A program made the position numbers and the translations under genes. The notes beneath the pieces are model-generated. The model did not search any database. It was not told the DNA's origin and saw nothing but the letters and a program-made list of their open reading frames with translations. Below, piece by piece: positions 16,542 through 23,624 of a DNA stretch of 33,609 nt. Each line of letters opens with the position of its first letter. Position 1 is the stretch's first letter. The DNA comes from an uncultured Desulfuromonadales bacterium (GTDB taxonomy: Bacteria > Desulfobacterota > Desulfuromonadia > Desulfuromonadales > Geopsychrobacteraceae): NCBI GenBank assembly GCA_947259715.1, contig CAMYNR010000189.1:1-33609 (forward strand), written 5' to 3'.

Positions 16542-18629
16542 ATGACCGCAATTAAAAAACATAAACGGCTGAACAAAGAACTGAAGCTGATCGATGTGTA
16601 CGCCATCGCCACCGGAGCCACCCTCAGTGCCGGCTTTTTTCTGCTGCCCGGTATCGCCGCCGCCCAGGCAGGGCCGGCCCTGGTTCTTTCCTATATGATC
16701 GCCGCCGTTCCGCTTATTCCGGCGATGTACAGCATTATCGAACTGGCCACGGCCATGCCGCGCGCCGGAGGCGTTTATTATTTTCTTGACCGCTCCCTTG
16801 GCCCCTTTCTCGGTACTATCGGCGGCATCGGCACCTGGCTTGCGCTGATTCTTAAGGTCGCCTTCGCGCTGGTGGGTATGGGCGCCTACATCACCCTGTT
16901 TTTCCCCGACCAGGAGATCACCCCCATTGCCCTCGGCATTGCCCTGGTCCTCGGGGGCCTCTGCCTGTTTGGCGCTAAAAAGAGCGGTGGCCTGCAGATC
17001 TTTCTGGTCATCGCCCTGCTGACGATCCTCGGAGTCTTTTTCATTGGCAGCGCCGGCTCCGTGCAGCCTGCTCACTTCGAAAACTTTTTTGCTTTCGGTT
17101 TTGACGCGATCATCGGCACCGCGGGGATGGTCTACATCAGCTATGTCGGGGTCACCAAAGTCGCCAGTCTTTCCGAAGAGGTTAAAGACCCTGAGAAAAA
17201 CTTGCCGCGCGGGGTCATTCTGGCCCTTTTGACCGCCATCGGCATCTACCTCCTGGGGACCAGCGCGGTGGTCGGCCTGGTGCCGCTGGCGGAGCTGCAG
17301 GGAAATCTGACCCCAGTGGCGGTCGCCGCCGGCTACGCCCTCGGCCCCATCGGCGTCCCGCTCTTATCGATCGCCGCCCTGCTGGCCTTTGTCTCCGTTG
17401 CTAATGCCGGACTGCTGAGCGCTTCCCGCTACCCTCTGGCGATGAGTCGCGACCACCTGCTGCCGCCCAAATTTCGCCGGCTGAGTAAATTCGGCACGCC
17501 GAGCAATGCGATTTTCCTGACCCTGGCGACGATCGTGCTGATTATCCTGTTCTTTGACCCGATGCGGATCGCCAAGCTGGCCAGCGCCTTTCAATTGCTG
17601 ATGTTTGCCCTGGTCTGTCTGGCGGTGATCGTCATGCGGGAAAGCCGCATCCAGTCCTACGACCCGGGCTATCGCTCGCCCTGCTACCCCTGGATGCAGA
17701 TTGTCGGCATCCTGTCGCCCCTCTATCTGATCTCCGAGATGGGTCTGTTCTCCATTCTCTTCTCGGCCGGTTTGATTTTGCTCTCCACCCTCTGGTACGT
17801 CTACTATGCCCGTAAGCGGGTCGAACGCGCCGGCGCCATCTACCACGTCTTCGAGCGTTTGGGCCGGCAACGCTATCATGGCCTCGATCCGGAACTGCGC
17901 GGCATTCTGAAGGAAAAAGGGCTGCGCGACAATGACCCCTTTGACGACATCGTCTCCCGCAGCCTGGTTTTCGACCTCCACGAGGGATGCAGCTTCGAAA
18001 GCCTGGTGCGGATCGTCGCCTATAAACTGCGCACGGTCATCCCGCTGACCCCGGAAGAAATCATCGATCAGGTGATGGAGGGCACCCGGATCGGCGCCAC
18101 CCCGGTCGCCCACGGGGTCGCCTTGCCCCATTTCCGTACCAATCGGATCGAACAACCGGAAATGGTGCTGGTGCGCAATCTCCAAGGGCTCAGCATGACC
18201 CTGTATGATCCCCTCACCCATGAAGAAAAGGACGCCATCGATGTCAGTGCGGTCTTTTTTCTGATCAGCCCCGAGCGCGACCCGGCCCAGCACTTACGGA
18301 TTCTGGCGCGGATCGCCGAGCGGGTCGATGAAGAGAATTTCGTTCGCGAATGGCAAGAGGCCCGCGATGAACACGACATCAAGGAAAGCCTGCTGCACGA
18401 TGATCAGTTGTTTTCGATGCGCATCGCCCGCTCCAGCTCAACCGCTGACCTGGTCGATAAAGCCCTGCGCGACATCGAGTTTCCCGAAGGTTGCCTGGTC
18501 GCCATTCTCAGCCGGGGCGGGCTCTCCTTCGTCCCGGATGGCAGCACGATTCTTCAGGAGGGCGACCGGGTCTCCATTATCGGCGGCCATCAAGGGTTGT
18601 CGAGTCTGCGCGAACGCTTCCCCCAGTAA
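16542..18629 (+). CDS. APC-family amino acid permease fused to EIIA-like and TrkA_C-like domains
   Basis: A 695-residue inner-membrane protein. Residues 1 to about 430 form a 12-helix APC-superfamily permease, with the GATLSAGFFLLPGIAAAQAGPA first helix and the later YVGVTKVASLSEEVKDPEKNLPRG segment. About 460-610 resembles a PTS EIIA type-2 domain, with GTRIGATPVAHGVALPHFR carrying the usual phosphorylatable histidine (about H530). The last 75 residues resemble TrkA_C (ILQEGDRVSIIGG), a nucleotide-binding regulatory module. The fusion suggests transport controlled by phosphorylation and by a nucleotide; the substrate is probably an amino acid but is unknown. I choose ATG 16542 because GGAG lies 6 nt upstream; the frame is open much further upstream over the cyclase gene. 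A TATACT about 30 nt upstream may be a -10. Confidence 0.88.
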   Translation: MTAIKKHKRLNKELKLIDVYAIATGATLSAGFFLLPGIAAAQAGPALVLSYMIAAVPLIPAMYSIIELATAMPRAGGVYYFLDRSLGPFLGTIGGIGTWLALILKVAFALVGMGAYITLFFPDQEITPIALGIALVLGGLCLFGAKKSGGLQIFLVIALLTILGVFFIGSAGSVQPAHFENFFAFGFDAIIGTAGMVYISYVGVTKVASLSEEVKDPEKNLPRGVILALLTAIGIYLLGTSAVVGLVPLAELQGNLTPVAVAAGYALGPIGVPLLSIAALLAFVSVANAGLLSASRYPLAMSRDHLLPPKFRRLSKFGTPSNAIFLTLATIVLIILFFDPMRIAKLASAFQLLMFALVCLAVIVMRESRIQSYDPGYRSPCYPWMQIVGILSPLYLISEMGLFSILFSAGLILLSTLWYVYYARKRVERAGAIYHVFERLGRQRYHGLDPELRGILKEKGLRDNDPFDDIVSRSLVFDLHEGCSFESLVRIVAYKLRTVIPLTPEEIIDQVMEGTRIGATPVAHGVALPHFRTNRIEQPEMVLVRNLQGLSMTLYDPLTHEEKDAIDVSAVFFLISPERDPAQHLRILARIAERVDEENFVREWQEARDEHDIKESLLHDDQLFSMRIARSSSTADLVDKALRDIEFPEGCLVAILSRGGLSFVPDGSTILQEGDRVSIIGGHQGLSSLRERFPQ

Positions 18630-18653
18630 TGCCCCAGTAATGCCCCAGCAAGG
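18621..18653 (+). repeat. 11-bp tandem repeat spanning the permease stop codon
   Basis: CCCCAGTAATG occurs twice (18621-18631 and 18632-18642), followed by a degenerate third copy CCCCAGCAAGG (18643-18653). The permease stop TAA lies within the first copy. It looks like a recent slippage duplication. Confidence 0.7.
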
Positions 18654-18680
18654 CCCTGCAGCCTTGCTCAGAGCTGCAGG
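18648..18680 (+). terminator. Overlapping hairpins after the permease gene
   Basis: Two mutually exclusive stems: GCAAGG/CCTTGC (18648-18653 with 18662-18667), and CCTGCAGC/GCTGCAGG (18655-18662 with 18673-18680, 10-nt loop). No T tract follows, so intrinsic termination is uncertain. Confidence 0.4.
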
Positions 18681-18758
18681 CACAACACACTTAAAAGGAC
18701 TGATTGACTGCCCCGCAAGTTTTTTCCTCCCCCAGCCCCAATTCACCACTAGACTGGT

Positions 18759-18764
18759 TATAAT
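18759..18764 (+). promoter_or_regulatory. Perfect -10 element upstream of the lipoprotein operon
   Basis: A perfect TATAAT lies 47 nt upstream of the metalloprotease start. No good -35 lies at the usual distance, so the promoter would need an activator or an upstream TG contribution. Confidence 0.35.
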
Positions 18765-18811
18765 TAATGAAAATGTCGGGTTCCCATGCCGCAATGCTCA
18801 AGGAGGCGTGT

Positions 18812-19543
18812 ATGTCCGATCACCTCAGGCTCGCACTTTACAATGCCGGGCTCATTCTCTGCTGCCTGCTCAGCTCCTGCGTTTCCGTCGAATTCGACCG
18901 GATGGGCGGAACCACCTATCCTAGCGCGCAAATGGTCAATGGCGCCGAGGTCGATATCACCTCGATCTATCTTGACGCCGGCTTCACAGTCACGGTCGAT
19001 GAGGATGACAGCAACATCCCCCAGCTGAATATTCCGCAAAACGACTGCATCAGCGACGCCGAACTGGACGCCCTGGAAAACACCCACCGCTCCTCGCCGC
19101 TGTTTCCGTCAGGCTTTACTTATCACCTCTATGGCGTTGTCGTAAATCACTATGGTGAAGTCCTCGACGCCTGCAGCCCCAACTTTGTGACCGGGAAGAT
19201 GTGGAACCACCATACCCGCTCTGCCTTCGCCATTTTCTATCTGCATTCGACGATTCAGGCCGGCAGCCCTGAATATTTGCGCACGACGGTGCATGAAATC
19301 GGCCACGCTCTCAACCTGCATCACGAGGATGGCGATGGCAGCACCACCATCATGAACCAGACAGGCAACCTCGATGAGGAATGGGTCTTCGAGTTCTCTG
19401 CGGACAGCGTCGATCACCTGCAGAACCATCCAGACCAATGCAAATACCCGGGCGCTGTTGGGGGGGCGTTTTTTGAGTGGGTAACTCCTGCCCACTTCGC
19501 CTGGCACGCCAACAGCGGCCTGACCAGCTTTGACTGCAATTAG
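18812..19543 (+). CDS. Metzincin-like zinc metalloprotease lipoprotein
   Basis: A 243-residue exported lipoprotein. The signal peptide ends in the lipobox LSSC (about residues 22-25), so it is probably membrane-anchored through lipid. The catalytic signature is HEIGHALNLHH (from H161), equivalent to the metzincin HExxHxxGxxH with Asn in place of the usual Gly. The IMNQTG segment 20 or so residues later resembles the Met-turn. Paired cysteines near the C-terminus may form a disulfide. The start ATG 18812 follows AAGGAGG at ideal spacing, ruling out the upstream ATGs. The next gene starts 23 nt downstream and encodes a secreted Ig/TPR-like protein, so the pair is an operon. The protease activity is well supported; substrate unknown. 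Confidence 0.85.
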   Translation: MSDHLRLALYNAGLILCCLLSSCVSVEFDRMGGTTYPSAQMVNGAEVDITSIYLDAGFTVTVDEDDSNIPQLNIPQNDCISDAELDALENTHRSSPLFPSGFTYHLYGVVVNHYGEVLDACSPNFVTGKMWNHHTRSAFAIFYLHSTIQAGSPEYLRTTVHEIGHALNLHHEDGDGSTTIMNQTGNLDEEWVFEFSADSVDHLQNHPDQCKYPGAVGGAFFEWVTPAHFAWHANSGLTSFDCN

Positions 19544-19566
19544 GGCACGAATTGGAGAGAAAAATC

Positions 19567-20547
19567 ATGTTGCGATCGATGAAAAAAGTCAGCTTATTCA
19601 GCATCAGCCTGCTGCTCTGCACCGGCAGCCTGCTTTTCAGCGGCGCTGCCTGGGGAGAGCCAGAGTACTCGCCTGGCAGAATTGACCCGCACCTGGAACT
19701 GAGCCTCAGCACCGAAAAGGATCGCGTCCTCCTCGGCGAGCCGGTCTACCTGCTGGTGCAACTGCGCAATACCGGTCCGGTGCCGATTGAGGTGGATCCA
19801 GTCCTGGCCCCTCAGGTCGGCAACCTCAAGCTGGAAATCGCCTCAACCAACCAACCACCTTTTCGGTTTTCACCACGCTTCTACACCGATGTCACGGCAC
19901 CGCGGTTGACCCTGGCGCCAAACGCATCGCTTAGAGCCATCGTGCCGATATTCTTTGGCTCCCCAGCTTGGACCTTCCAGCGGCCGGGCGACTATCGCCT
20001 GACGGCCAGCTACCATGATGCGAAACAAAGAAATGCACCGGCCCTGAAAGCGCAAACGCACCCTTTGGCGGTTTCTGAAGAGGACGGGGCCGGCCGGTTC
20101 CTCCTGGAAGATGGCGAAGAGAGTGTTCAGGCGGGAAAACTGCTGCTCTGGCGGCAGGGCGATCATTTGCAAAAAGGCGCTGCTAAGTTGAAGGCTCTGG
20201 CAGATAAATTCCCGGAGAGCCCTCTTGCCGACTTTGCTAACCTGGCACTGGCCAGCAACCTGGCGCAACCCTTTCGCGATTATTCTCGCGGCCAGGTCCG
20301 CCAACCCGACTACCAGACCGCCCTCAGGCACCTGGAAAAAATTCGCCCGGGTAATTTGCCCAGCTACCTCCGGGTGCAAAAAAATCTCGACCAAGCGCGC
20401 TGCCTGCTCAATACCGGGCAAACCGGTGCGGTCAAAACGCTGGTCGAAAAGGCGTTAAAATTGAGCGGTGGCGGCATGGAATACCAGCCACTGCTGGATA
20501 AGGCCCTGCGCCTTGAGCCCAGGCTCAAAGACTATATGTCATACTGA
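19567..20547 (+). CDS. Secreted protein with Ig-like and helical-repeat regions
   Basis: A 326-residue exported protein not assignable to a named family. A signal peptide (about 1-29, ending GAAWG) is followed by a beta-rich domain (about 35-165) whose LLGEPVYLLVQLRNTGPVPIEV core resembles Ig-like or transglutaminase-accessory folds. A helical C-terminal half follows (about 180-326), with TPR-like spacing (AAKLKALADKFPESPLADFANLALA; ARCLLNTGQTGAVKTLVEKAL). I start at ATG 19567 with GGAG upstream; the open TTG at 19552 overlaps that signal. Co-transcribed with the metalloprotease, so it could be its substrate, scaffold or inhibitor. The last is suggested only by the Ig-like fold seen in some bacterial protease inhibitors. 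Confidence 0.75.
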   Translation: MLRSMKKVSLFSISLLLCTGSLLFSGAAWGEPEYSPGRIDPHLELSLSTEKDRVLLGEPVYLLVQLRNTGPVPIEVDPVLAPQVGNLKLEIASTNQPPFRFSPRFYTDVTAPRLTLAPNASLRAIVPIFFGSPAWTFQRPGDYRLTASYHDAKQRNAPALKAQTHPLAVSEEDGAGRFLLEDGEESVQAGKLLLWRQGDHLQKGAAKLKALADKFPESPLADFANLALASNLAQPFRDYSRGQVRQPDYQTALRHLEKIRPGNLPSYLRVQKNLDQARCLLNTGQTGAVKTLVEKALKLSGGGMEYQPLLDKALRLEPRLKDYMSY

Positions 20548-20582
20548 GTTTAGTCGTTGATTTGGGAGGAATTGGTGAAAGA

Positions 20583-20608
20583 GAATTGGCTGGCACCCCA
20601 GTCAATTC
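20583..20608 (+). other. Strong stem-loop between the Ig/TPR and MauE genes
   Basis: An 11-bp stem (GAATTGGCTGG with CCAGTCAATTC, one G-U pair) closes a 4-nt CACC loop. It lies 36 nt after the stop of the Ig/TPR gene. No T tract follows. It may act as a 3'-end structure for the upstream operon or in the leader of the MauE gene. Confidence 0.45.
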
Positions 20609-20709
20609 AGAAAGCCGATTACAATCATCGCTTTTATCGAAATTATCCATTTGTCAGAATGACCTAAATAGCTAAAGATTCTTTCCAGGAAAGCCTTGGG
20701 GAGAACCTT

Positions 20710-21204
20710 TTGTTGCCACGCTACTTACCTGCATTACTGCAAAATCGAACAGCCGAGGGGATCTACCTTTTGGGCCGTTGTCTGCTGGCCTTGGTTTTTC
20801 TCTGGTCCGGGTTGAGCAAAGCCTACTCGCCTGCAACTTTTGCCCAAACCATCGGTGCTTACGGTTTGTTACCGGAACAACTTTATTTTCCCGCGGCAAT
20901 TTTCCTGATTATTGCCGAGCTGTTGGTCGGCATCGGTTTGTTCATTGAGCAAAACGGAGCGCTCACCGCTACCGCATTTCTGCTACTGCTGCTTATGGCG
21001 GTGCTCGGCTACGGGATTTATCTCGGCTTGGATGTCGATTGCGGTTGTTTCGGTCCCGACGATCCTGAGGCGCAGGCCTTTCATGATCTGCGGGGTGCGT
21101 TTTTCCGTGATCTGCTGTTGTTGCTGGTCATTGCTTATCTCTATCTCTGGCGTTTTGCCAATCATTCAAATAAAAAACTCTGTTCTGTTGCTGAGGAGGC
21201 ATGA
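20710..21204 (+). CDS. MauE/DoxX-family membrane protein
   Basis: A 164-residue membrane protein with four helices. The opening GRCLLALVFLWSGLSKAYSPATFA and the Cys pair in DVDCGCFGPDDPE (about 110-116) are typical of the MauE branch of the DoxX-like family, which is linked to periplasmic thiol or disulfide chemistry. The start is TTG (20710, or the next codon, also TTG) with GGGGAG 6 nt upstream. The stop overlaps the rhodanese reading frame's first ATG (ATGA), so the two genes are coupled. The pair probably handles sulfur or thiols at the membrane. Confidence 0.82.
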   Translation: MLPRYLPALLQNRTAEGIYLLGRCLLALVFLWSGLSKAYSPATFAQTIGAYGLLPEQLYFPAAIFLIIAELLVGIGLFIEQNGALTATAFLLLLLMAVLGYGIYLGLDVDCGCFGPDDPEAQAFHDLRGAFFRDLLLLLVIAYLYLWRFANHSNKKLCSVAEEA

Positions 21205-21206
21205 AA

Positions 21207-21722
21207 ATGAAGCGTCTGATTTTTGCCCTGCTGTTGATCCTGTTCCTTGTGAGTGCCGCGATTGCCTGGGATAACAAGTTCGAAAAAGAGGTCAAGACGG
21301 AAACCTCGGCGGTCAAGCTGACCCGTGAGGTGGCCCGCGGCGGTTATGATGTGGTCACGACCGAAGAGTTGAAGCAATGGATCGATGCGGGCAAGGAGAT
21401 GCTGATCGTCGATACCATGCCGTATGTGGCCAGTTACAAAAAAGCCCATGTGCCGGGGGCCAAGCAGTTTCTCTTTCCGATCCCCGAAATGAACCAGTGG
21501 GACACCAATGAAACCGCCGGCAAGTCACAGCAGGACTACGCGGCTCTGCTCGGTCCAGACAAAGAGAAGCCGATCGTGGTTTATTGCGGCTTTGTCAAAT
21601 GCACCCGCAGCCACAACGGTGCGGTCTGGGCGAAACAGCTCGGATATAAAAACGTCTATCGTTATCCGGGCGGTATTTTCGCCTGGAAAGGGGCGAATTA
21701 CGAAACTGCACAAGTCAACTAA
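21207..21722 (+). CDS. Exported rhodanese-like sulfurtransferase
   Basis: A 171-residue protein with a Sec signal peptide (about 1-21, ending AIAW) and one rhodanese domain (about 45-165). The active-site loop begins VVYCGFVKCTRSHNGA, with C127 as the expected persulfide cysteine and a second cysteine C132, making the loop longer than the usual CxxxxR. Rhodaneses with this kind of loop occur in Geobacter electron-transfer and selenite/tellurite loci (family knowledge recalled, not searched). I start at ATG 21207, because AGGAGG lies 7 nt upstream; ATG 21201 is only 1 nt from it. Periplasmic and coupled to the MauE-like protein, which may supply electrons. Confidence 0.87.
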   Translation: MKRLIFALLLILFLVSAAIAWDNKFEKEVKTETSAVKLTREVARGGYDVVTTEELKQWIDAGKEMLIVDTMPYVASYKKAHVPGAKQFLFPIPEMNQWDTNETAGKSQQDYAALLGPDKEKPIVVYCGFVKCTRSHNGAVWAKQLGYKNVYRYPGGIFAWKGANYETAQVN

Positions 21723-21734
21723 CAGGAGGTTCCT

Positions 21735-21759
21735 GCCGGGCAACTTTTGTTGCCCCGGC
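21735..21759 (+). terminator. Hairpin after the rhodanese gene
   Basis: A 10-bp GC-rich stem (GCCGGGCAAC with GTTGCCCCGGC, one bulged C) closes a TTTT loop 12 nt after the rhodanese stop. No U tract follows. It probably marks the 3' end of the MauE-rhodanese transcript. Confidence 0.5.
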
Positions 21760-22302
21760 CGCAGGAGCAATTGCGCAAAAGATTGAAACAATACCTGCGG
21801 AAGTTTGCTGGCAACGGTCATCGAAACGCCTCAATTGGAGGAGATCTGCCTGAGCAAAGATCAAGTGAATTTATTTCAGCATGGGGAGAGCCCTCTTTGG
21901 GGAAGATCCTGGAGTGGGTCAGTATCTGTTCGGTAATGGACCAGTAGCCCTTCTCTTAATTCCTGCAATAAGACCGGTTTGAGCAAATTCTTTCTATGCG
22001 AATCAAGAAGGAAGGAATAGGAAGCCTGGTTAAACCTGGGCAATGCTGATAGGAAACAAGTTCTTTGGCAGCGTTTCTGATCGATCTGGGTACCCATGCC
22101 AATGTCCCTAAATAAAAAAGTTCGCTTCCTTTACCGGACTCAAATAAACCTGGAGATGCTGCGTGAGGTCGTGTTAGAGAGAGGTCGTTCCGGCCCTTCC
22201 GGCGCCAATAATAAGATAAGTAGGCATGGCCATTATTTTGCCAACCTCATATCTATAATGAATTTTGGCATCATTTCAAAGTTCATTGTCACTACCATGC
22301 CC
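21760..22302. other. About 540 nt without a convincing gene
   Basis: This is the boundary between the rhodanese operon and the lower-GC glycan locus. Short frames exist (66 and 73 codons, plus strand), but none has a good ribosome-binding site, domain or credible composition. The frame starting near 21838 with AGGAG reads into stops. It could be decayed coding sequence at an insertion boundary. I see no IS ends, tRNA or riboswitch. Confidence 0.5.
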
Positions 22303-23481
22303 TTACTTTTCCTTTAGGGTCTTAGCATAAACCATTTCCAGCTGTTTAGCGGTCTCCCCCCAACTCAGTTCAGAAAGGACAAATTGCCTGGCATTCTTGC
22401 CGTATTCTTCCCCAAGCTCAGGTTGGTCCAATAATCTGACAATGGCGTCAGCGAAGGCTTTGGTATTTCCATTTTCAATCACCAGCCCATATTGCTCATG
22501 AACCAAATACTTAGCTGAACCTGCAAAGCTGACCACTGGCAGACCTACAGCCATATAATTCAACAGTTTTTGCGGCAAACCATCGCATTCGGTTCTGGGG
22601 TTTAGAGCTATCGCGGAAAGAGCCAGTTGATTGGGTAATTCCTGCAGCGGACATGCTGCCTGATCGATACTTTGCCGAATACCCAATTTACTCGCCAAAG
22701 CTTCGTAGGGGGCAAAATCACTGTCGGTCAGTAATTTGAGACGAGTATCAGGCCGCTGTTTGCAGACCTCATAAAATGCCTGCAAAAGCAAATCGATTCT
22801 CTGATAAGGAGCAAAATTGCCGGCAAAAACCAAGGCGTTCAATTCCTCACCAAGTGATTGCTTGGGGGTGGCTACATTTTCAAACAGCTCCAGCTCAACA
22901 CCATTGGGAATGACTTGAATCTGACCGGAACCGAACCTATGTTGCTTGACCAATTTTTCATTGATTTCGTCAGAAACGGCAACAAGCTTATTTGCAAAGC
23001 GGGGCAGGACTCTATCGCCCAAGCGCCCGAGTATTTTCTTAATTTTAAAAGGAAATTTTTTCCCATAGTAGGGCAGTTCGGATTCCAACAAAGTGTGAAT
23101 ATCAAAGATCAACGGTTTGGCGTACAAAAGATGAGCGAACCAGGATGCTAGCAGCCCTTCAAAATGGTGGGCATGAATGATGTCAATTTTATGGCGGTGC
23201 AGCACCGAAATGACACGATAGACTAATAGCAGATCAAGCAAGAATAGTTTCTGGAAGGTCGGCCCAGCTGAGCGCTTTTGATAACTTTTTATTCCAGGAA
23301 TCCGGTGAATTTTAAAGGGAGGATCCTCAATAGGCTGTCCTAAATGATAGGTGACAATATGAACCTCATGCCCCCGCTTCACCAAGGCCTCCGCCATTCT
23401 GAAGATTCGTGTTGGCGTTCCGCGCGGTTCCGGAAAGGGACAGGCTGCGATCATGGCAATGCGATAGGCCGTCTTAGGCAC
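22303..23481 (-). CDS. Glycosyltransferase family 4
   Basis: A 392-residue GT-B glycosyltransferase that would add a sugar from a nucleotide-sugar donor onto a growing lipid-linked glycan. The N-terminal half has the acceptor-side loop PEPRGTPTRIF and IIHAHHFEGLLASW. The C-terminal donor half has VIPNGVELELF, FAGNFAPYQRIDLLLQAF and CDGLPQKLLNYMAVGLPVV. In this last motif the second Glu of the family's EX7E pair is replaced by Asn, as in some GT4 branches. It starts at GTG 23481, supported by GGGGAGGAG 4 nt upstream. It follows the flippase gene on the same strand after 143 nt. The donor and acceptor sugars are not predictable. Confidence 0.9.
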   Translation of the reverse strand: MPKTAYRIAMIAACPFPEPRGTPTRIFRMAEALVKRGHEVHIVTYHLGQPIEDPPFKIHRIPGIKSYQKRSAGPTFQKLFLLDLLLVYRVISVLHRHKIDIIHAHHFEGLLASWFAHLLYAKPLIFDIHTLLESELPYYGKKFPFKIKKILGRLGDRVLPRFANKLVAVSDEINEKLVKQHRFGSGQIQVIPNGVELELFENVATPKQSLGEELNALVFAGNFAPYQRIDLLLQAFYEVCKQRPDTRLKLLTDSDFAPYEALASKLGIRQSIDQAACPLQELPNQLALSAIALNPRTECDGLPQKLLNYMAVGLPVVSFAGSAKYLVHEQYGLVIENGNTKAFADAIVRLLDQPELGEEYGKNARQFVLSELSWGETAKQLEMVYAKTLKEK

Positions 23482-23624
23482 TTAGCTCCTCCCCGTTAAT
23501 CTTCAATTAAAATCTCAAACAACTCTACGAAGTATAGATCACAGCGTTTAGCTTGTCCGGCTCACTATAAAAATTCTGTCCATCCTATCTTTATTAACAA
23601 GTTTATATCCTTCTGAAGCAGGCC

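Noticed and set aside
15500-16621. Minus-strand open frame (373 codons) opposite the PAS-GGEEF cyclase
   Set aside because: It runs over the catalytic motif of the true gene and has no start signal.
17364-18293. Minus-strand open frame (309 codons) opposite the permease fusion
   Set aside because: Polar, Gln/Asp-rich translation typical of the antisense of a membrane protein; no domain.
20590-20606. TGGCAC upstream of the MauE gene as a possible sigma-54 promoter
   Set aside because: The -12 position reads TCAA instead of TTGC, and the sequence is explained by the stem-loop.
22096-22317. 73-codon plus-strand frame at the glycan locus boundary
   Set aside because: Overlaps the end of the GT4 gene, no ribosome-binding site and no recognisable sequence; at best decayed coding DNA.
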